Shown here in pieces: positions 33,257 through 45,231 of a stretch of DNA of 64,000 nucleotides. The stretch lies in contig CM068385.1 of NCBI GenBank assembly GCA_034770075.1, forward strand, positions 60,142,980 through 60,206,979, written 5' to 3'. Under the pieces are notes generated by a model that was not told the origin of the DNA, made no database searches, and worked only from the letters and a program-made list of their open reading frames with translations. Within the stretch, counting starts at the first letter, position 1, and each line of letters opens with the position of its first letter. The position numbers and the translations under genes were made by a program. The DNA comes from Aralia elata (taxonomy: Eukaryota > Streptophyta > Magnoliopsida > Apiales > Araliaceae).

Positions 33257-33850
33257 ATGTCTAATTCACTATCACTGCGTAGCATAATAGATGCTAATTA
33301 ACCGGACCGAATTACACGGACTGGTTAAAGAATTTGAGAATAGTTCTCAAGGCTGAAAAGTTATCTTATGTCTTTAATATGCCTATCCCTGCAATGGTTG
33401 CAGACTATGCCTTAGAGGAAGAGATTGCTACTTTTAGAAAGTGGCAAGATGATGCACAGTTGGCTCAATGCATCATGCTCGCATCCATGAGTAACGAGCT
33501 TCAGCGTCAGCATGAAACTATGGATGCTCCTACTATACTCCTGCACCTTCAAGGAGTTGAAGGGTGAGGAAAGTAGGACTATTAGATATCAGATATCTAA
33601 GGAGCTCTTCCGATCTAGAATAACCGATGGCACTACAGTATAGACAAATGTCCTCAAAATGATCAATTTGATTGAACAATTGGGACAACTGGATTTTAAT
33701 GGATGGAGAGTTGATCCAAGATTTGATCTTGCAATCACTTCCGGACTCTTTCTTACAAATTGTTGTGAATTTTCACATGAACAAGTTATATGTCAGCCTG
33801 CCTGAGTTGCTTAAACATGTTGAAAACTGTAAAGAGTCACTTCTCAACTA
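33257..33850 (+). pseudogene. gag: TE5 copia gag remnant
   Basis: Starts ATG at 33257 (MSNSLSLRSI), has a TAA at 33299 with a one-base shift, then reads GPNYTDWLKNLRIVLKAEKLSYV, the standard N-terminal block of copia Gag. It continues through an 'ATFRKWQDDAQLAQCIMLASM' style region; another shift near 33550 restores RTIRYQISKELF. Several later stops. The zinc knuckle is not recognisable. Non-functional. Confidence 0.8.
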
Positions 33851-33904
33851 AGAAAGACCAAGTCTGGACTCCCAAAAACCAAGTCTGTAAGGAGAAGTCA
33901 CTAT

Positions 33905-34023
33905 AGAGATAGTGGACTCCCAAAAACGACATTGCATATCCATTTACTGAAGCTTTATCCAAACAGCAGGATGATCGTCACTTAGAGAAGAAGGGTATTA
34001 GATACCATGACGATTGGCTTTAG
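33905..34023 (+). pseudogene. pol: TE5 terminal RNase H remnant
   Basis: Reads ...DIAYPFTEALSKQQDDRHLEKKGIRYHDDWL then stop, which is the well-known C-terminus of copia polyproteins just before the polypurine tract. It follows the gag remnant after fewer than 100 bases, so about 3 kb of protease, integrase and RT has been lost. A 15-base direct repeat (TGGACTCCCAAAAAC) at 33865-33879 and 33913-33927 lies at the junction. Confidence 0.78.
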
Positions 34024-34037
34024 TGCAAGTGGGAGAT
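34024..34037 (+). other. TE5 polypurine tract
   Basis: GCAAGTGGGAGAT directly before the 3' LTR; typical of copia elements. Confidence 0.85.
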
Positions 34038-35845
34038 TGAAAGTAGTATGCACACAAGCCAATCATATTTGATATGATGTAGCATATACTTTGTAATCTT
34101 ATTCGGTTATTAAAGGCATTTTACTTTATCTACATGGTGCTGTTATATTAAATGTGATAAACCCATAGTTTTGAGCAATGCTTTTAGAATCATGATGGTG
34201 ATCATGCTAATGAGATCTAAATTCTAGATAGCTCAAAAACTAAAATCGTTCCTAATCGATGGATTACTAAAAGGGGGATTAGTGAATCCGGATAGATTAG
34301 TACATACGTTGCTTGCTCTTATGAAGAGGATGATTGATCTCATAATCATTTGTGTGGAGACACTAAAGCAAGTATGTAGGTGCTTATTAGAGAATAAGTT
34401 CACTGAACGTGGCTCGCTAAGGAATACCTAATGGAGTTTTTCTCGCCTGTCAATAGAAATTCCTCTAGTGATAGTAGTACAAGTGATCCTTGGACTTGAG
34501 ATCATCATAGTATCTTGTGTATGATGAGTTATACTTTGACATGTCCCTTAAGACCCTTAGGGTATATCAAAGGGTATGATTGGGTATAATAAGTTATACA
34601 TGGAGATAGGCGAATGATCAACAAAGAATCTACCACTTCTAGTAAAAGGAGAGAATGTCCTATGTGATTCGATAAATGACGACTCAAAAGTCTTTGGCCA
34701 AAGCAGAATAAAATTAGAAAGGAGTTTCTAATTTGCATTATCAGAGTTGTGCATTTGAGAATCGAAATACATATAATTAAATAAATAAGACTTGACAGTA
34801 ATTCCATGTCTTATATTTAATTGGGACATTGTATGGTAGAAGGATTGAATTGTACGGTAACTATTCACTGAAAGGTTCTTTTATGATTAATGTTGAAATC
34901 TATATTATCTGGAAAGTCGTTGATCGCTAAGGGGGCTTACCCTTATTGTAGAATAAATATTATTTATTTAAATGAATTAAATAGTTTAATTTATTTATTT
35001 AAATAAGATTAGAATTGTTCTAATTGATTTATTCACAACCGGTTTAATATGGAGAACCTAAATGGTCACACCGCAAAAGGAAAATATTTGTTTAAGAAGT
35101 AAAGGGCATAATTGTAATAATAAGTTAAGTGTATTTAATTTAATCTATGGAGATAGAATAAATTAAATAGCTTAATATTTATTATTTAATATTTTGGAAA
35201 TATTAAATATAAATTAATAAGAGGAGTCTTATTATTATTATTACTATTACTATTATTTAATTCCTAATAGGGATTGGGAATTAATTAATAGAAGTACTCT
35301 CTCATGAATTCCTAATTGGATTAGGAGTTCAATTAATTAAAGGAGTTTAATTAAAATAAAAACCCTAATCCTAAATAGTTTAGGAGGGTTCTTTATATCT
35401 ATAAATAAGAGGAGTCTTATCATGATTTGGGGTTAGACAATTTACACACTCTTCCATGAGAATTGGAGAGAGAGAGAGTACTTGCAATTTCTATAGAGAT
35501 AGAAACTAGGATTTTGCCAACACCCATCTTCTTGAACAACTATTATTCCTTGGTGGATCACCTCTAGAGGCCAAACACTTGGGTGGCTAACGTTGATCAA
35601 AGGAAGGAATTTAATCGGTGAAATTCAAGGAGAACGCGAAGGATTTGGAGGTGAACTCGTACCTGTGGAAGCATGGTTCTACAAGGGTATAATTCTATAT
35701 CTCTATCTCTTTCGTTTAATTGATAATTAATCACATGGATGATCATGGTGATGGTTTGTATGAAAAATTTTAAAATCCGTTTTATCGCGCTTCCGCACTA
35801 TTTATGTAATTAGATTACATGTTCGCGCCATGTACAAACCTAACA
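34038..35845 (+). repeat. TE5 3' LTR (1808 bp)
   Basis: Direct repeat of 29526-31331. Ends CCTAACA, followed by the GATGC target copy and the continuing TE2 gag. Confidence 0.93.
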
Positions 35846-35850
35846 GATGC

Positions 35851-36865
35851 AGCCGCAAGTGGAGCTTTAGGGGCATAGAGCTATGACGAAGCTTATAACC
35901 TTATCGAGACTATGACAACTAATGATTTTCAAAATCGTACAGCCAGAATGCCACAGCCCAGAGTTGCAGGTTTGTTGGAAGTGGATGCTATTACTCAGTT
36001 GTCAGCACAGATGGCGGCTATGGCGAAGAAAATAGAGTCGTTGTTAGAAAGCAAAGCCAAGTCAGTTGCCTTCGTATGTGAGATTTGTGCGGGGTCGCAC
36101 TCAACAGATCAATGTGCTATCAACTCGGAGTCAGTGCAGTATGTGAACACGTATAGGAAAGACCAAGGTCAGTTTCAGAACACATATAACCCCAACAACC
36201 GCAATCATCCAAACTTTAGTTGGTCAAATAATCAAGGAAATCAGCAACAACAGTTTCAGCAGAATCAGCAATTTCAATCTCAACCAGCGCAGCAACAGTT
36301 TGCTCCAGGACCACCTTTTCCACCGGGATATTCTCAACAACAAAATCCTACTCCACATGCAACTCAGCAAGAAAAGAAATCAGAAATGGAGGAGATGATG
36401 TTAAAGTACATGGCAAATACAGAGGTGATGATCAAAAGCCAGGCAGTGGCTATTAAAAATCTGGAAACTCAGATGGGGCAAATGGCGAATATGCTTAACA
36501 GCAGGCCCCAAGGTTCATTGCCAAGTAACACAGAGGCAAATCCACGGAGAGAGGGTAAGGAATAGTGTCAGGCCATAACACTAAGATCGGAAAAGCAATA
36601 TGCAAGAACTGTACCAGGCACTGCAGCACCTAGATTACAAGGGGAGGACACTGGGGTTGAAACTGAGAAAGAAATTGAAGCTGAACAGGAAGAGATGAAG
36701 GATGAGTCCGAGTCGCAGAAAGTAGAGAAGGAGAAAGTGAGTTCAGATAAGGAGCCCGTGAATACAGTACCACAAGTTCACCCTCAAGTTCCGTATCCGC
36801 AGAGATTGAACAAGCAGAGGGACGATAAACAGTTCAGAAAGTTTTTGGAGGTTTTTAAGAAACTG
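35851..36865 (+). pseudogene. gag: TE2 gag, 3' part
   Basis: Resumes the capsid end (SYDEAYNLIETM), followed by one zinc knuckle CEICAGSHSTDQC as in TE4 and a long Gln-rich linker. TAG codons at 35876-35878, 36563-36565 and 36866-36868; the latter two replace Gln codons where TE4 or context can be compared. The linker lacks the GC-rich palindromes that occupy the same place in TE4. Confidence 0.88.
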
Positions 36866-36868
36866 TAG

Positions 36869-39020
36869 ATCAACATACCTTTCGCGGAGGCATTGGAACA
36901 AATGCCAAGTTATGCAAAGTTCATGAAGGGTATACTGTCAAGGAAGCGAAGGTTAGACGAATTTGAGACAGTGGCCTTGACGGAGGAATGCAGTGCAGTG
37001 CTTCAGCGCAAATTACCTCCAAAGCTGAAAGATCCGGGAAGCTTCACAATTCCATGCACGATCGGAAAGATGAGCTTTGATAAATGTTTGTGTGATCTTG
37101 GGGCAAGTATCAACCTGATGCCTTTGTCTGTATTCAGTCAGTTGGGATTGCCGGAACCAAGACCAACAAATATTTCTCTGTAGTTAGCTGATAGATCTAT
37201 CACGTATCCACGAGGGATAGTGGAGGACGTACTGGTGAAAGTGGACAAATTTATCTTTCCGGCGGACTTCATCATTCTGGATTATGAGGAAGACAAAAAC
37301 ATACCAATTATACTAGGGAGACCGTTCCTAGCCACGGGGAGGACTTTGATAGACGTGCAAAAAGGAGAGCTTACAATGCGGGTACATGATCAGGAGGTGA
37401 CATTTAACGTCTTCAAGGCAATGAAGCTCCCAACCGATGAAGAAGAATGCTTTAGAGTAGACTTGGTGGATAGTATAGTGCATGATGAAGTTGAGAGTTT
37501 GTTGGGCTATGAACCACTGCAGAGAGTGATTGCTGAAAATTCAGATTTGGAGGATGAAGAATGTGCCGAACTTGTGCAATATCTGGATACCAACCCCAAA
37601 TTCGGAAAATTCAGAACACCTATCGAACCACTTACGAAAGCGGGAGAGACATCGGTAAAGTTGAAACCATCTCTTGAGATACCTCCCGAACTTGAGCTTA
37701 AACCACTTCCAGAACATCTCAGGTACGCATTTTTAAATAAAGATTCAAAGCTACCTGTGATTATTTATTCTGCACTTACATCTTTTCAGGAGGAAAAACT
37801 GCTACGAGTGCTTAGAGAGTTTAAATCAGCTATTGGATGGACCATAACTGATATCAAGGGGATAAGCCCTTCTTTTTGCATGCATAAGATCCTACTGGAA
37901 GATGGTTGCAAGCCGACAGTTGAACAACAAAGAAGGCTCAATCCTATTATGAAAGAAGTGGTTAAGAAAGAGATTCTGAAATGGCTGGATGCGGGAATAA
38001 TCTACCCAATTTCAGACAGTTCATGGGTGAGTCCTGTGCAGTGCGTGCCAAAAAAGGGTGGAATGACCGTTGTCACCAATGAGAATAACGAGCTGATCCT
38101 AACGCGAACAGTAATAGGATGGAGAATCTGCATGGACTACCGCAAGCTTAACAAAGCTACAAGGAAGGACCATTTTCCACTTCCGTTTATCGATCAGATG
38201 TTGGACAGACTGGCGGGTCATGAGTATTATTGCCTTCTGGATGGGTATTCAGGCTACAATCAGATTATGATAGCTCCAGAAGACCAGGAAAAGACTACTT
38301 TTACATGTCCATACGGCACTTTTGCCTTCAGAAGGATGCCTTTCGGGTTGTGCAATGCTCCTGCCACCTTTCAGAGATGTATGACAACAATTTTTTCAGA
38401 CATGATCTAACAGAATGTGGAGGTATTCATGGACAATTTCTCGGTATTTGGTGATTCTTTCGATTTATGCCTTGAAAATTTGGTTATGGTTTTAAAGAGA
38501 TGTGTTGAAACAAATCTGGTACTGAATTAGGAGAAGTGCCATTTTATGGTACAAGAAGGAATCATACTGGGGCATAAAGTTTCAAAGAAAGGAATTGAGG
38601 TGGATAGGGCAAAGCTGGATACGATTGAGAATTTACCTCCACCTATGTCTGTAAGAGGTGTCCGCAGTTTTCTTGGACATGCAGGCTTCTACCGCAGATT
38701 CATCATGGACTTCTCCAAGATAACTAAACCATTGTGCAGTTTATTGGAGAAGGATGCACAGTTTAATTTTGATGAGGCTTGCATAAGGGCATTTGAGCAC
38801 TTAAAAAGTAAATTAACTTCAGCGCCAGTTATCACAGCACCAGATTGGGCATTGCCGTTTGAGCTGATGTGTGATGCCAGTGATTACGTAGTAGGGGCTG
38901 TTTTAGGGCAAAGGAAGGAGAAGATGTTTCAGGTGATATACTATGCTAGCAAGACCCTTACGGATGCACAGTTAATTAAACTACACCACTACGGAGAAAG
39001 AGTTATTGGCAGTGGTGTAT
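36869..39020 (+). pseudogene. pol: TE2 protease, reverse transcriptase and RNase H
   Basis: Protease DLGASINLM, then RT with CMDYRKLNKATRKDHFPLP, LLDGYSGYNQI and FGLCNAPATFQ. The catalytic box reads FMDN instead of FMDD (AAT at 38435-38437), which should abolish polymerase activity. Stops: TAG 37181-37183, TAA 38408-38410 and TAG 38528-38530. RNase H (LMCDASDYVVGAVLG) is then shifted by a 4-base insertion (ATTA/TTAA duplication) near 38970, after which TTEKELLAVVYAF appears in the next frame. Confidence 0.9.
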
Positions 39021-40337
39021 GCCTTTGATAAATTTCGGTCATATTTGATAGGCACAAAGGTGATAGTGTATACGGATCACTCGGCAATTCGACATCTAGT
39101 GTCAAAGAAGGATGCAAAGCCCAGATTGATCAGATGGATATTGCTATTGCAGGAGTTTGATTTGGAGATCAAGGACAGAAAGGGGACCGAAAACCAAGTG
39201 GCAGACCACTTATCTAGACTAGAGCAGCAGGAAAGGAAGATAGACGACAAAGTTGAAATTAATGAATCCTTTCCAGATGAGCAGTTATTTGTGGTACAAG
39301 GGGAAGTGCCATGGTTTGCAGACTACACAAATTATTTGGTGAGTAAGATGATACCTTCTAACTTGGTGGGGCATCAAAAGAAAAAGTTCCTGCATGATGT
39401 TAAATGGTATATATGGGATGAGCCGTATTTGTTTAAACAGTGTGCAAATCAGATGATAAGACGGTGTATCCCATATAGTGAGACCGAAGGGATTTTACAG
39501 GATTGCCGTTCTTCTGTATATGGAGGACACTACAGAGGAGAGAGAACAGCGGCTAGAGTACTACAAGCAGGATTCTACTGGCCGACAATTTTTAAAGATG
39601 CTTACAGTTTTGTTCAGCGGTGCGATAGATGTCAGAGAGTGGGTAATATTTCAAAGAGGAATGCAATGCCTTTGAATACAATCCTCGAAGTAGAATTTTT
39701 CGACGTGTGGGGGATTGATTTCATGGGTCCTTTTGTGTCTTCGTGCGGTAATCTCTACATCTTGCTAGCAGTTGACTATGTGTCGAAATGGGTAGAAGTG
39801 GCAGCACTCCCAACAAATGATGCCAAGGTAGTCCTAAAGTTTTTACATCGCAGTATTTTCACTAGATTTGGGACTCCGAGGGCTATTATTAGTGATGAAG
39901 GTAGTCACTTCTGTAACAGGCAGTTCACAACTTTGTTGGCTAAGTATGGGGTGAACCATCGTATTGCTACAGCTTACCACCCACAGACGAATGGCCAAGC
40001 TGAAGTATCCAATCGGGAAGTTAAAAGAATCCTCGAAAAGATTGTGAATCCGACGAGGAAAGATTGGTCTTTGAAACTGGATGATGTTGTATGGGCATAT
40101 AGGACTGCGTACAAAACTCCGTTGGGCATGTCACCGTTTCAGCTGGTTTATGGAAAAGCTTGTCATCTCCCTATGGAGCTAGAGCACAAGGCGTATTGGG
40201 CAATTCGGAAGTTGAACTTCGATTCAACAGCTGCAGTGGAGAAACGCTTACTCCAAATCAATGAGTTGGACAAATTTCGACTACAGGCTTATGAAAACTC
40301 GAAGCTGTACAAGGAGAAGGTGAAGAAATGGCATGAT
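39021..40337 (+). pseudogene. pol: TE2 RNase H end and integrase, 5' part
   Basis: Open from 39006 to the TE6 insertion. After the RNase H end (VYTDHSAIRHLVSKKDAKPRLIRWILLLQEFD is present as separate blocks), integrase follows: the zinc region reads CRSSVYGGHY where TE4 has CHSSLYGGHY, so a zinc-binding His may be lost; CDRCQRVGN is intact. Catalytic Asp in WGIDFMGPF, Asp in IISDEGSHF and Glu in NGQAEVSNREVK are present. TE6 is inserted in the codons for WHD; ATGAT at 40333-40337 is duplicated. Confidence 0.88.
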
Positions 40338-43300
40338 TGTAATGTCCGGAAAATTTTAAACACTGTATCAAATTTATTTTTATAAATAAATTCATTTTAT
40401 ATAATTTTTATTTAATTCGGATCCATGTAAGAATATTTATTTAATTAGATAACTATAAGGTCCAAATAATTTTTATGTGCATCAAAGGAACTCACTGATG
40501 GGTTAAATAATTAGTGAGTTAACCCTAAGAATTTATTTACAAGAAACTAGAAAATTAATAAATAATTAATGGGTTTAGTTATTTAATTTTAAAATATTAA
40601 AAATGCATTGTGGTTAAATTAAATTGGACTGGCCCAATTTCCATCTTGTTAAGCCGAACCCATATTTATTTTTATTTTAGTTCTTTTGGGCCGCCTCTTA
40701 CTTGATTTAAATGGCCCAACTAGTGGCTAAGCCCATTCCCTTATTTCTTTGCCAGCCGGGTTGTGATTTGCAAATGGGTCGCCCCAAGTAAATTGGGGGG
40801 GAAAAACCGGTTAATTAGGAAATTGTGAGCCTCAAATCAAGACAACCGACTAAATCAAATTGGGGAAGATCCCAAATCCTCAGCCAAGACCTAGCCAAAC
40901 GAGACTCTGGCTTTTCAATCAATCGAACGGAGGTGAACAATCGACTGGAGGAAGAGTCGCCAGGCGTACGCCGGCGACAACGTGAAGCAACCAGCGGACA
41001 AACGAGCGGAAGCACCAACGACCGAGCAAAACGCGGCAAGGACCGAAGGTCCCAGAAATCCGGCGAAAACGACCGGCGGGACGCGCGGCTCAAGAAAGTG
41101 ACGGCAAATCACAGCTGGGTGGATGTGAAACGATCGACAGCTCAACCCCTCTCCTACCGACGGTTAACAGTGGGTCAGGTAGGGTAATACCCAATTACTG
41201 GGCAACTAATCTTCTATAAATTGGGTTTTCCCCCCAAACCCTAAACCAGCTGCCAATTCGATTCTCCGTTGTGCGAATCCAAATATAGAAAATTAGGGTT
41301 CAAAAGTTAAGCGAAAGAGGAAACAGGGGTGGCTAGTTGAAGGATTCAATTCCAGTTGGAGTGAATGTCCCAAAGCCTTATCATCTATTTCGGTAGAAGG
41401 AGAAGGTCGGCACATCGATCGAGTCCAAGGTATAGCTATGAATCTGTCAAGCCACTGTGGTAGTTTATTGTTAGTTTTTTTTTTAAAAATTTCTTCCCTG
41501 TGTTTGAATGGGTTATACATTGTACGAAACAGTGATTTTGAGAAACTGATTAGGTGCTAGCAGTAGATAAAATTAGCCTATACTATGCATTTGTTTGGGA
41601 TTAGACTGTATGGTGTTGATTATATTATACCCGGAATTGTATGGGATTGAAACCTTTCTCTGTGTTTGGGTATTTGCTTCTATATACTGAAAGTAATGAT
41701 TTCTCTGTATTGGGTTAATGATTTCTCTGTATGGGGTTAATGGCTTTTGGTAGATTACTTTGGTTGTGCTTTGGTTGTTGAGCTCTGTATGCTAAGAACC
41801 ATAAGGTTCGGCAGCCTTGAACATCATAAGGACCAAGCTTTAGCCTATTATATTGGTATCATGGCTGATAATGGAAACTGAAAACCAGTGTGGCCATGAA
41901 CCTGTTATAAGTGTTCCTATTGTGTTAAACTGGATGGTTTGGGAATAAAACTTCAGGAATTAGTTGTCCTATGCAGAAGTATGACTGGAGTGGTGGCATG
42001 AAAATACGATTATTACCACTATGTAATACTCTCGGAATAATTGATTTTTATTTGAATTAATAATACACTAATAACTAATTATTTATTTTATAAATAAAAT
42101 TAATGAATATTTAATTATTAGTAATACTAAATAATAGTAAGGTAGTAAATATTTAATTACTATCCCTAAAATAATAATTAGATACAAGTAAAGTTAATAA
42201 GATAATTATTTATTATTTATAAAAAAAAAAAAAAAATAATGATTATTATTTGTCAGTGAATAATAAATAAAGGTAATAAATATTTAGTTATTATTGAAAA
42301 ATAATTAAATATGAATAAAGTTAATAATTTAATTATTTATTATTTATCCTTGAATAATAAATAAAGATTTAACTAATAATGAGTAGGAGTAAGGTTAATT
42401 CTCATAAAGATAATGGTTACTTAACTATTATTAATTAAGTATGAATAAATTTAATTGTTATTGTGTTCCCAATAAATAATAAATAAAAATATTAAATATT
42501 TAATTATTATTTGATATTGAATAGTAATTAAGTATTAATAAGGTTACTAAATGAGAAGGAAAATAACTACTTAATCATTAATGAAATAATGATTAAGTAT
42601 GAATGAGACTAATAAGATTATTTATGGCCCTTAATAAATAAAGATAATAAGCACTCAATAATTATTCAATAAATATTTAATAATAATTAAGTGCGTGTAG
42701 AATTAATACTTTGAATATTTAATAAAGAACCAAGTGTAATAATTACTCAATTGCCCTTAAGGTGAATACTAATTAAGTAAATAAAAGATTAAGTAAGGGA
42801 TCAACTACTATTTAGTTGTTATCAAATCATGACTAAATTTATTAATTATTGTAAAACTAATAAATAAGAAATTTTAACCCACATCTAGAAGGGTACCCAA
42901 ATGATAGGTAACCATGATTAACTATTGTTTATCTTAAATAATAATTAGAGGCCATTAAATTTTGTTAGCTGATGGCTAGGTAGTAATCAAATTCGGTGAA
43001 TTGTTTATCTGCTAAATAAATAGCATAAGTGGGTATAATTACGCAATGCTAATGGATAAACCAACTCTACCAACTGATAGGTTATCCAAGGTCAAGTAAT
43101 TAAAGCTAAGATTTAATTGTAGCTGAGCAAACAGGCAAGTTCCTAACCCTAAACTTCTTACATTATTGCAAGTTCTTCCTTACTCAACTTTTTTTACCTT
43201 GAGCAATACTTCTAAAACCTTATGCAGTATTTTAATTCATGCAAAAGGTATATATTATTGCAAGTATTCTTTAAGCTTGAATTTTATCTCCAAGCATGCT

Positions 43301-44168
43301 ATAAGTGGTCTAATTACTTTTAATTATTCCACATCTGTGTATTTATTGGCATTCGCACTCATGCATTTGAATTCGAATATTGAATTAAATTCAGAAGTTT
43401 TATGAACCATTCATGGTTAAGTCTGAACCCTTGTTCGGTCAGACAATTTTGTGAGAATTTATAAAAAGCTATCCGAACCAATCAATGGTAAGGATTCTTA
43501 GACTGTATGAACACCCCTTTATTTATAGGGGAGTACCCCACGTACCGTATATAAGGTACAAATAGCAGAATTAAATGTTATGCATATACATAGGGTACGC
43601 GAGGCTGATCCCCTCAAGTACGTTATTCTGTAGCCAGTAACCAGAGGGCCAACCAGCTATTGACTCCTCTGGAAGTTATCGTTCAAAGTCTATTTGACCA
43701 TCAATTGTTCTAAAAGCATTTATTGTTCTTGCTTCTGATTTATTCTATTGTTGAAATCCCTTTTTATATCCCTTCATCATGATATATCCTTATTGTTGCA
43801 CTTTAAACTTGCTGGGCAAACTTGTTGCTCATTCTTGCTATATCACGATTTCATTGCAGCTAAACCCGAGACGTCAGGGAAGAATAAAGGGAAAGAAAAG
43901 ATGAAATGATAGACTTCTTGTAGCTGACCTTAGATTCATGTGTTAGTTATTTACTGATGTAATTTAAACCCTGCTAGCTATTTAGGGTATGGATTGTATA
44001 AATGTTTAAGGTTAATCGTATTCTGGGACTAGTAACACCTTGTAATGAACAACGTATGTTTATTTTATTCCGCATTTTAGATACCATATGTTGTTATAGG
44101 TGGATGTTTATGTTGAATCGTGATGACCGGATCCGGGTATTTGGAGACCCGAATTTGGGGGCGTCACA
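40338..44168 (+). repeat. TE6 5' LTR (3831 bp)
   Basis: Near-identical to 50232-54032. GC-richer at 40800-41200, then about 1 kb of AATAAT-rich sequence (42000-42900) with a poly-A run near 42220. Contains 23 bases near 41000-41022 that are missing from the 3' copy. CCCCTTTATTTATAGGGG (about 43515-43532) is an inverted repeat near a TATATAAGG (43548-43556) that could be promoter sequence, unproven. No GC palindrome of the TE4 or TE3 type is present. Confidence 0.95.
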
Positions 44169-44171
44169 GGT

Positions 44172-44183
44172 TGGTATCAAAGC
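44172..44183 (+). other. TE6 primer-binding site (initiator Met tRNA, one mismatch)
   Basis: TGGTATCAAAGC, three bases after the LTR end; differs from TE3's TGGTATCAGAGC at one base. The G-to-A change may weaken or slightly shift priming, but the element has evidently transposed. Confidence 0.88.
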
Positions 44184-44400
44184 TGTAGGTTATAAACTTT
44201 AGGATTGCGAAACCTAGGTTATAACCTTCGTAGTAAACTCGTATTGAGTGTTAGGAGATAAATCGAGGAGATTTATTATATGTGGTTTTGATGAATTGGG
44301 GAATTCATCGAGTCGAGTAGTACCCAATGAAATATACTTTCATTTCTTCAATGAATATATTTTATTGCTGTACTAATGTGAGTTTTTGTGTGTTTGTAGG

Positions 44401-45231
44401 ATGGCTGATATAGGGGAGACTAGTGGAGCCCGTGAGGAGGAGGAGACATATACAGATATACTAGTAGTTTCGGAGCAGCTGGTGGGTTATGCTCCTATTG
44501 CCCCGGGATTGCTACAGGAGGAGTCCGAGCCGGAGGAGGACTACCATAGAGAGCTACCAGAGCCAGTGGTAGGTGGGGTGATGAGGTCCGGTAGTCAGGA
44601 CCCTGATACTGAGGAGGAGGATCCCGAGGCTGAGGGGGAGGAGCCACCTGCTGACATCGACGGCATGGGGTCCACTGCTGATGATATCATCGAGGGGTTG
44701 ACGGACAGAAATGAGGAGCTGGAGGCTCGGATTGCTCATTTGGAGGAGCAGAACCAGACCCATCAGTATATGGAGGACCAGTATAGAGACCTGGCCTATC
44801 AGCTCGAGCATGATTTAGGGGTGGCCAAGGTACAGCTGCAGGGCTACGAGTCCTCGGCACAGCAGGTCGGACCACTGCTACATCAGCTAGTGGCCCGAAA
44901 TGCTGAGTTGAGAGAGAGGTTGGAGCAGAGGGATCTGCAGATCGCCCACCTGAGGGCGAAACAGGAGGCCATGAGGTTTGAGGCCGGACTGGAGGTGGCT
45001 GCGAGGATGCGCGTCAAGGAGGCCTGGGCCAGGGAGGCCAGGAGGGTTGATCAGCTGGAGGACCAGCTAGAGGCCAGGGCAGTGAGGATAGAGACCCTGG
45101 GGCATGCCTTGGATGCAGCCTACCGTAGACCCCGGACTGAGATATGGGAGTCCAGTCGCTCTGTTCGCCGCAGGATCGGGGATGGAGCAGTCCCTTCTGG
45201 TCAGCAGGCTCGGCTCCGTCATGATGTATAG
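44401..45231 (+). CDS. TE6 accessory acidic coiled-coil ORF upstream of gag
   Basis: 276 codons, MADIGETSGA to stop. Residues 10-100 are acidic (EEEE, EPEED and DTEEEDPEAE blocks). Residues about 100-255 form long charged heptads (ELEARIAHLEEQ, ELRERLEQRDLQIAHL, RVDQLEDQLEAR) typical of a coiled coil. The ATG at 44401 follows TGTTTGTAG/G, an acceptor-like site, and matches the start context of the TE3 homologue. The shared block is GPLLHQLVARNAEL, followed by similar heptads. No enzyme or known retroviral domain is seen. Being open in an intact, recently inserted element suggests it is used. It could act in particle assembly, RNA packaging or host interaction; this is inference. Confidence 0.8.
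   Translation: MADIGETSGAREEEETYTDILVVSEQLVGYAPIAPGLLQEESEPEEDYHRELPEPVVGGVMRSGSQDPDTEEEDPEAEGEEPPADIDGMGSTADDIIEGLTDRNEELEARIAHLEEQNQTHQYMEDQYRDLAYQLEHDLGVAKVQLQGYESSAQQVGPLLHQLVARNAELRERLEQRDLQIAHLRAKQEAMRFEAGLEVAARMRVKEAWAREARRVDQLEDQLEARAVRIETLGHALDAAYRRPRTEIWESSRSVRRRIGDGAVPSGQQARLRHDV

Larger units (their letters stand above)
29526..35845 (+). mobile_element. TE5: Ty1/copia-like non-autonomous element (pol deleted)
   Basis: LTRs 29526-31331 and 34038-35845 start TGAAAGTAGTATG and end CCTAACA, and are flanked by GATGC (29521-29525 and 35846-35850). Initiator Met primer site and a copia-style AAGTGGGAGA tract before the 3' LTR. The 2.7-kb interior keeps only a gag remnant joined to the last codons of RNase H; protease, integrase and RT are missing. 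The LTRs differ by about 26 substitutions by eye (about 1.4%). TE8 at 60550 is a second copy of the same family. Confidence 0.92.

Noticed and set aside
40825..41187. 120-codon basic frame at the start of the TE6 LTR (shorter copy at 50715)
   Set aside because: Frame and length change between the two LTR copies because of the 23-base indel, so it is unlikely to be coding.
43166..43405. 79-codon frame in the TE6 LTRs (also 53031)
   Set aside because: Inside the LTR, not conserved in TE3 or TE7 LTRs, no recognisable motif.
43548..43556. TATATAAGG as the TE6 promoter TATA box
   Set aside because: Plausible and near an inverted repeat, but the region is AT-rich and no transcript start is available; mentioned only inside the LTR entry.
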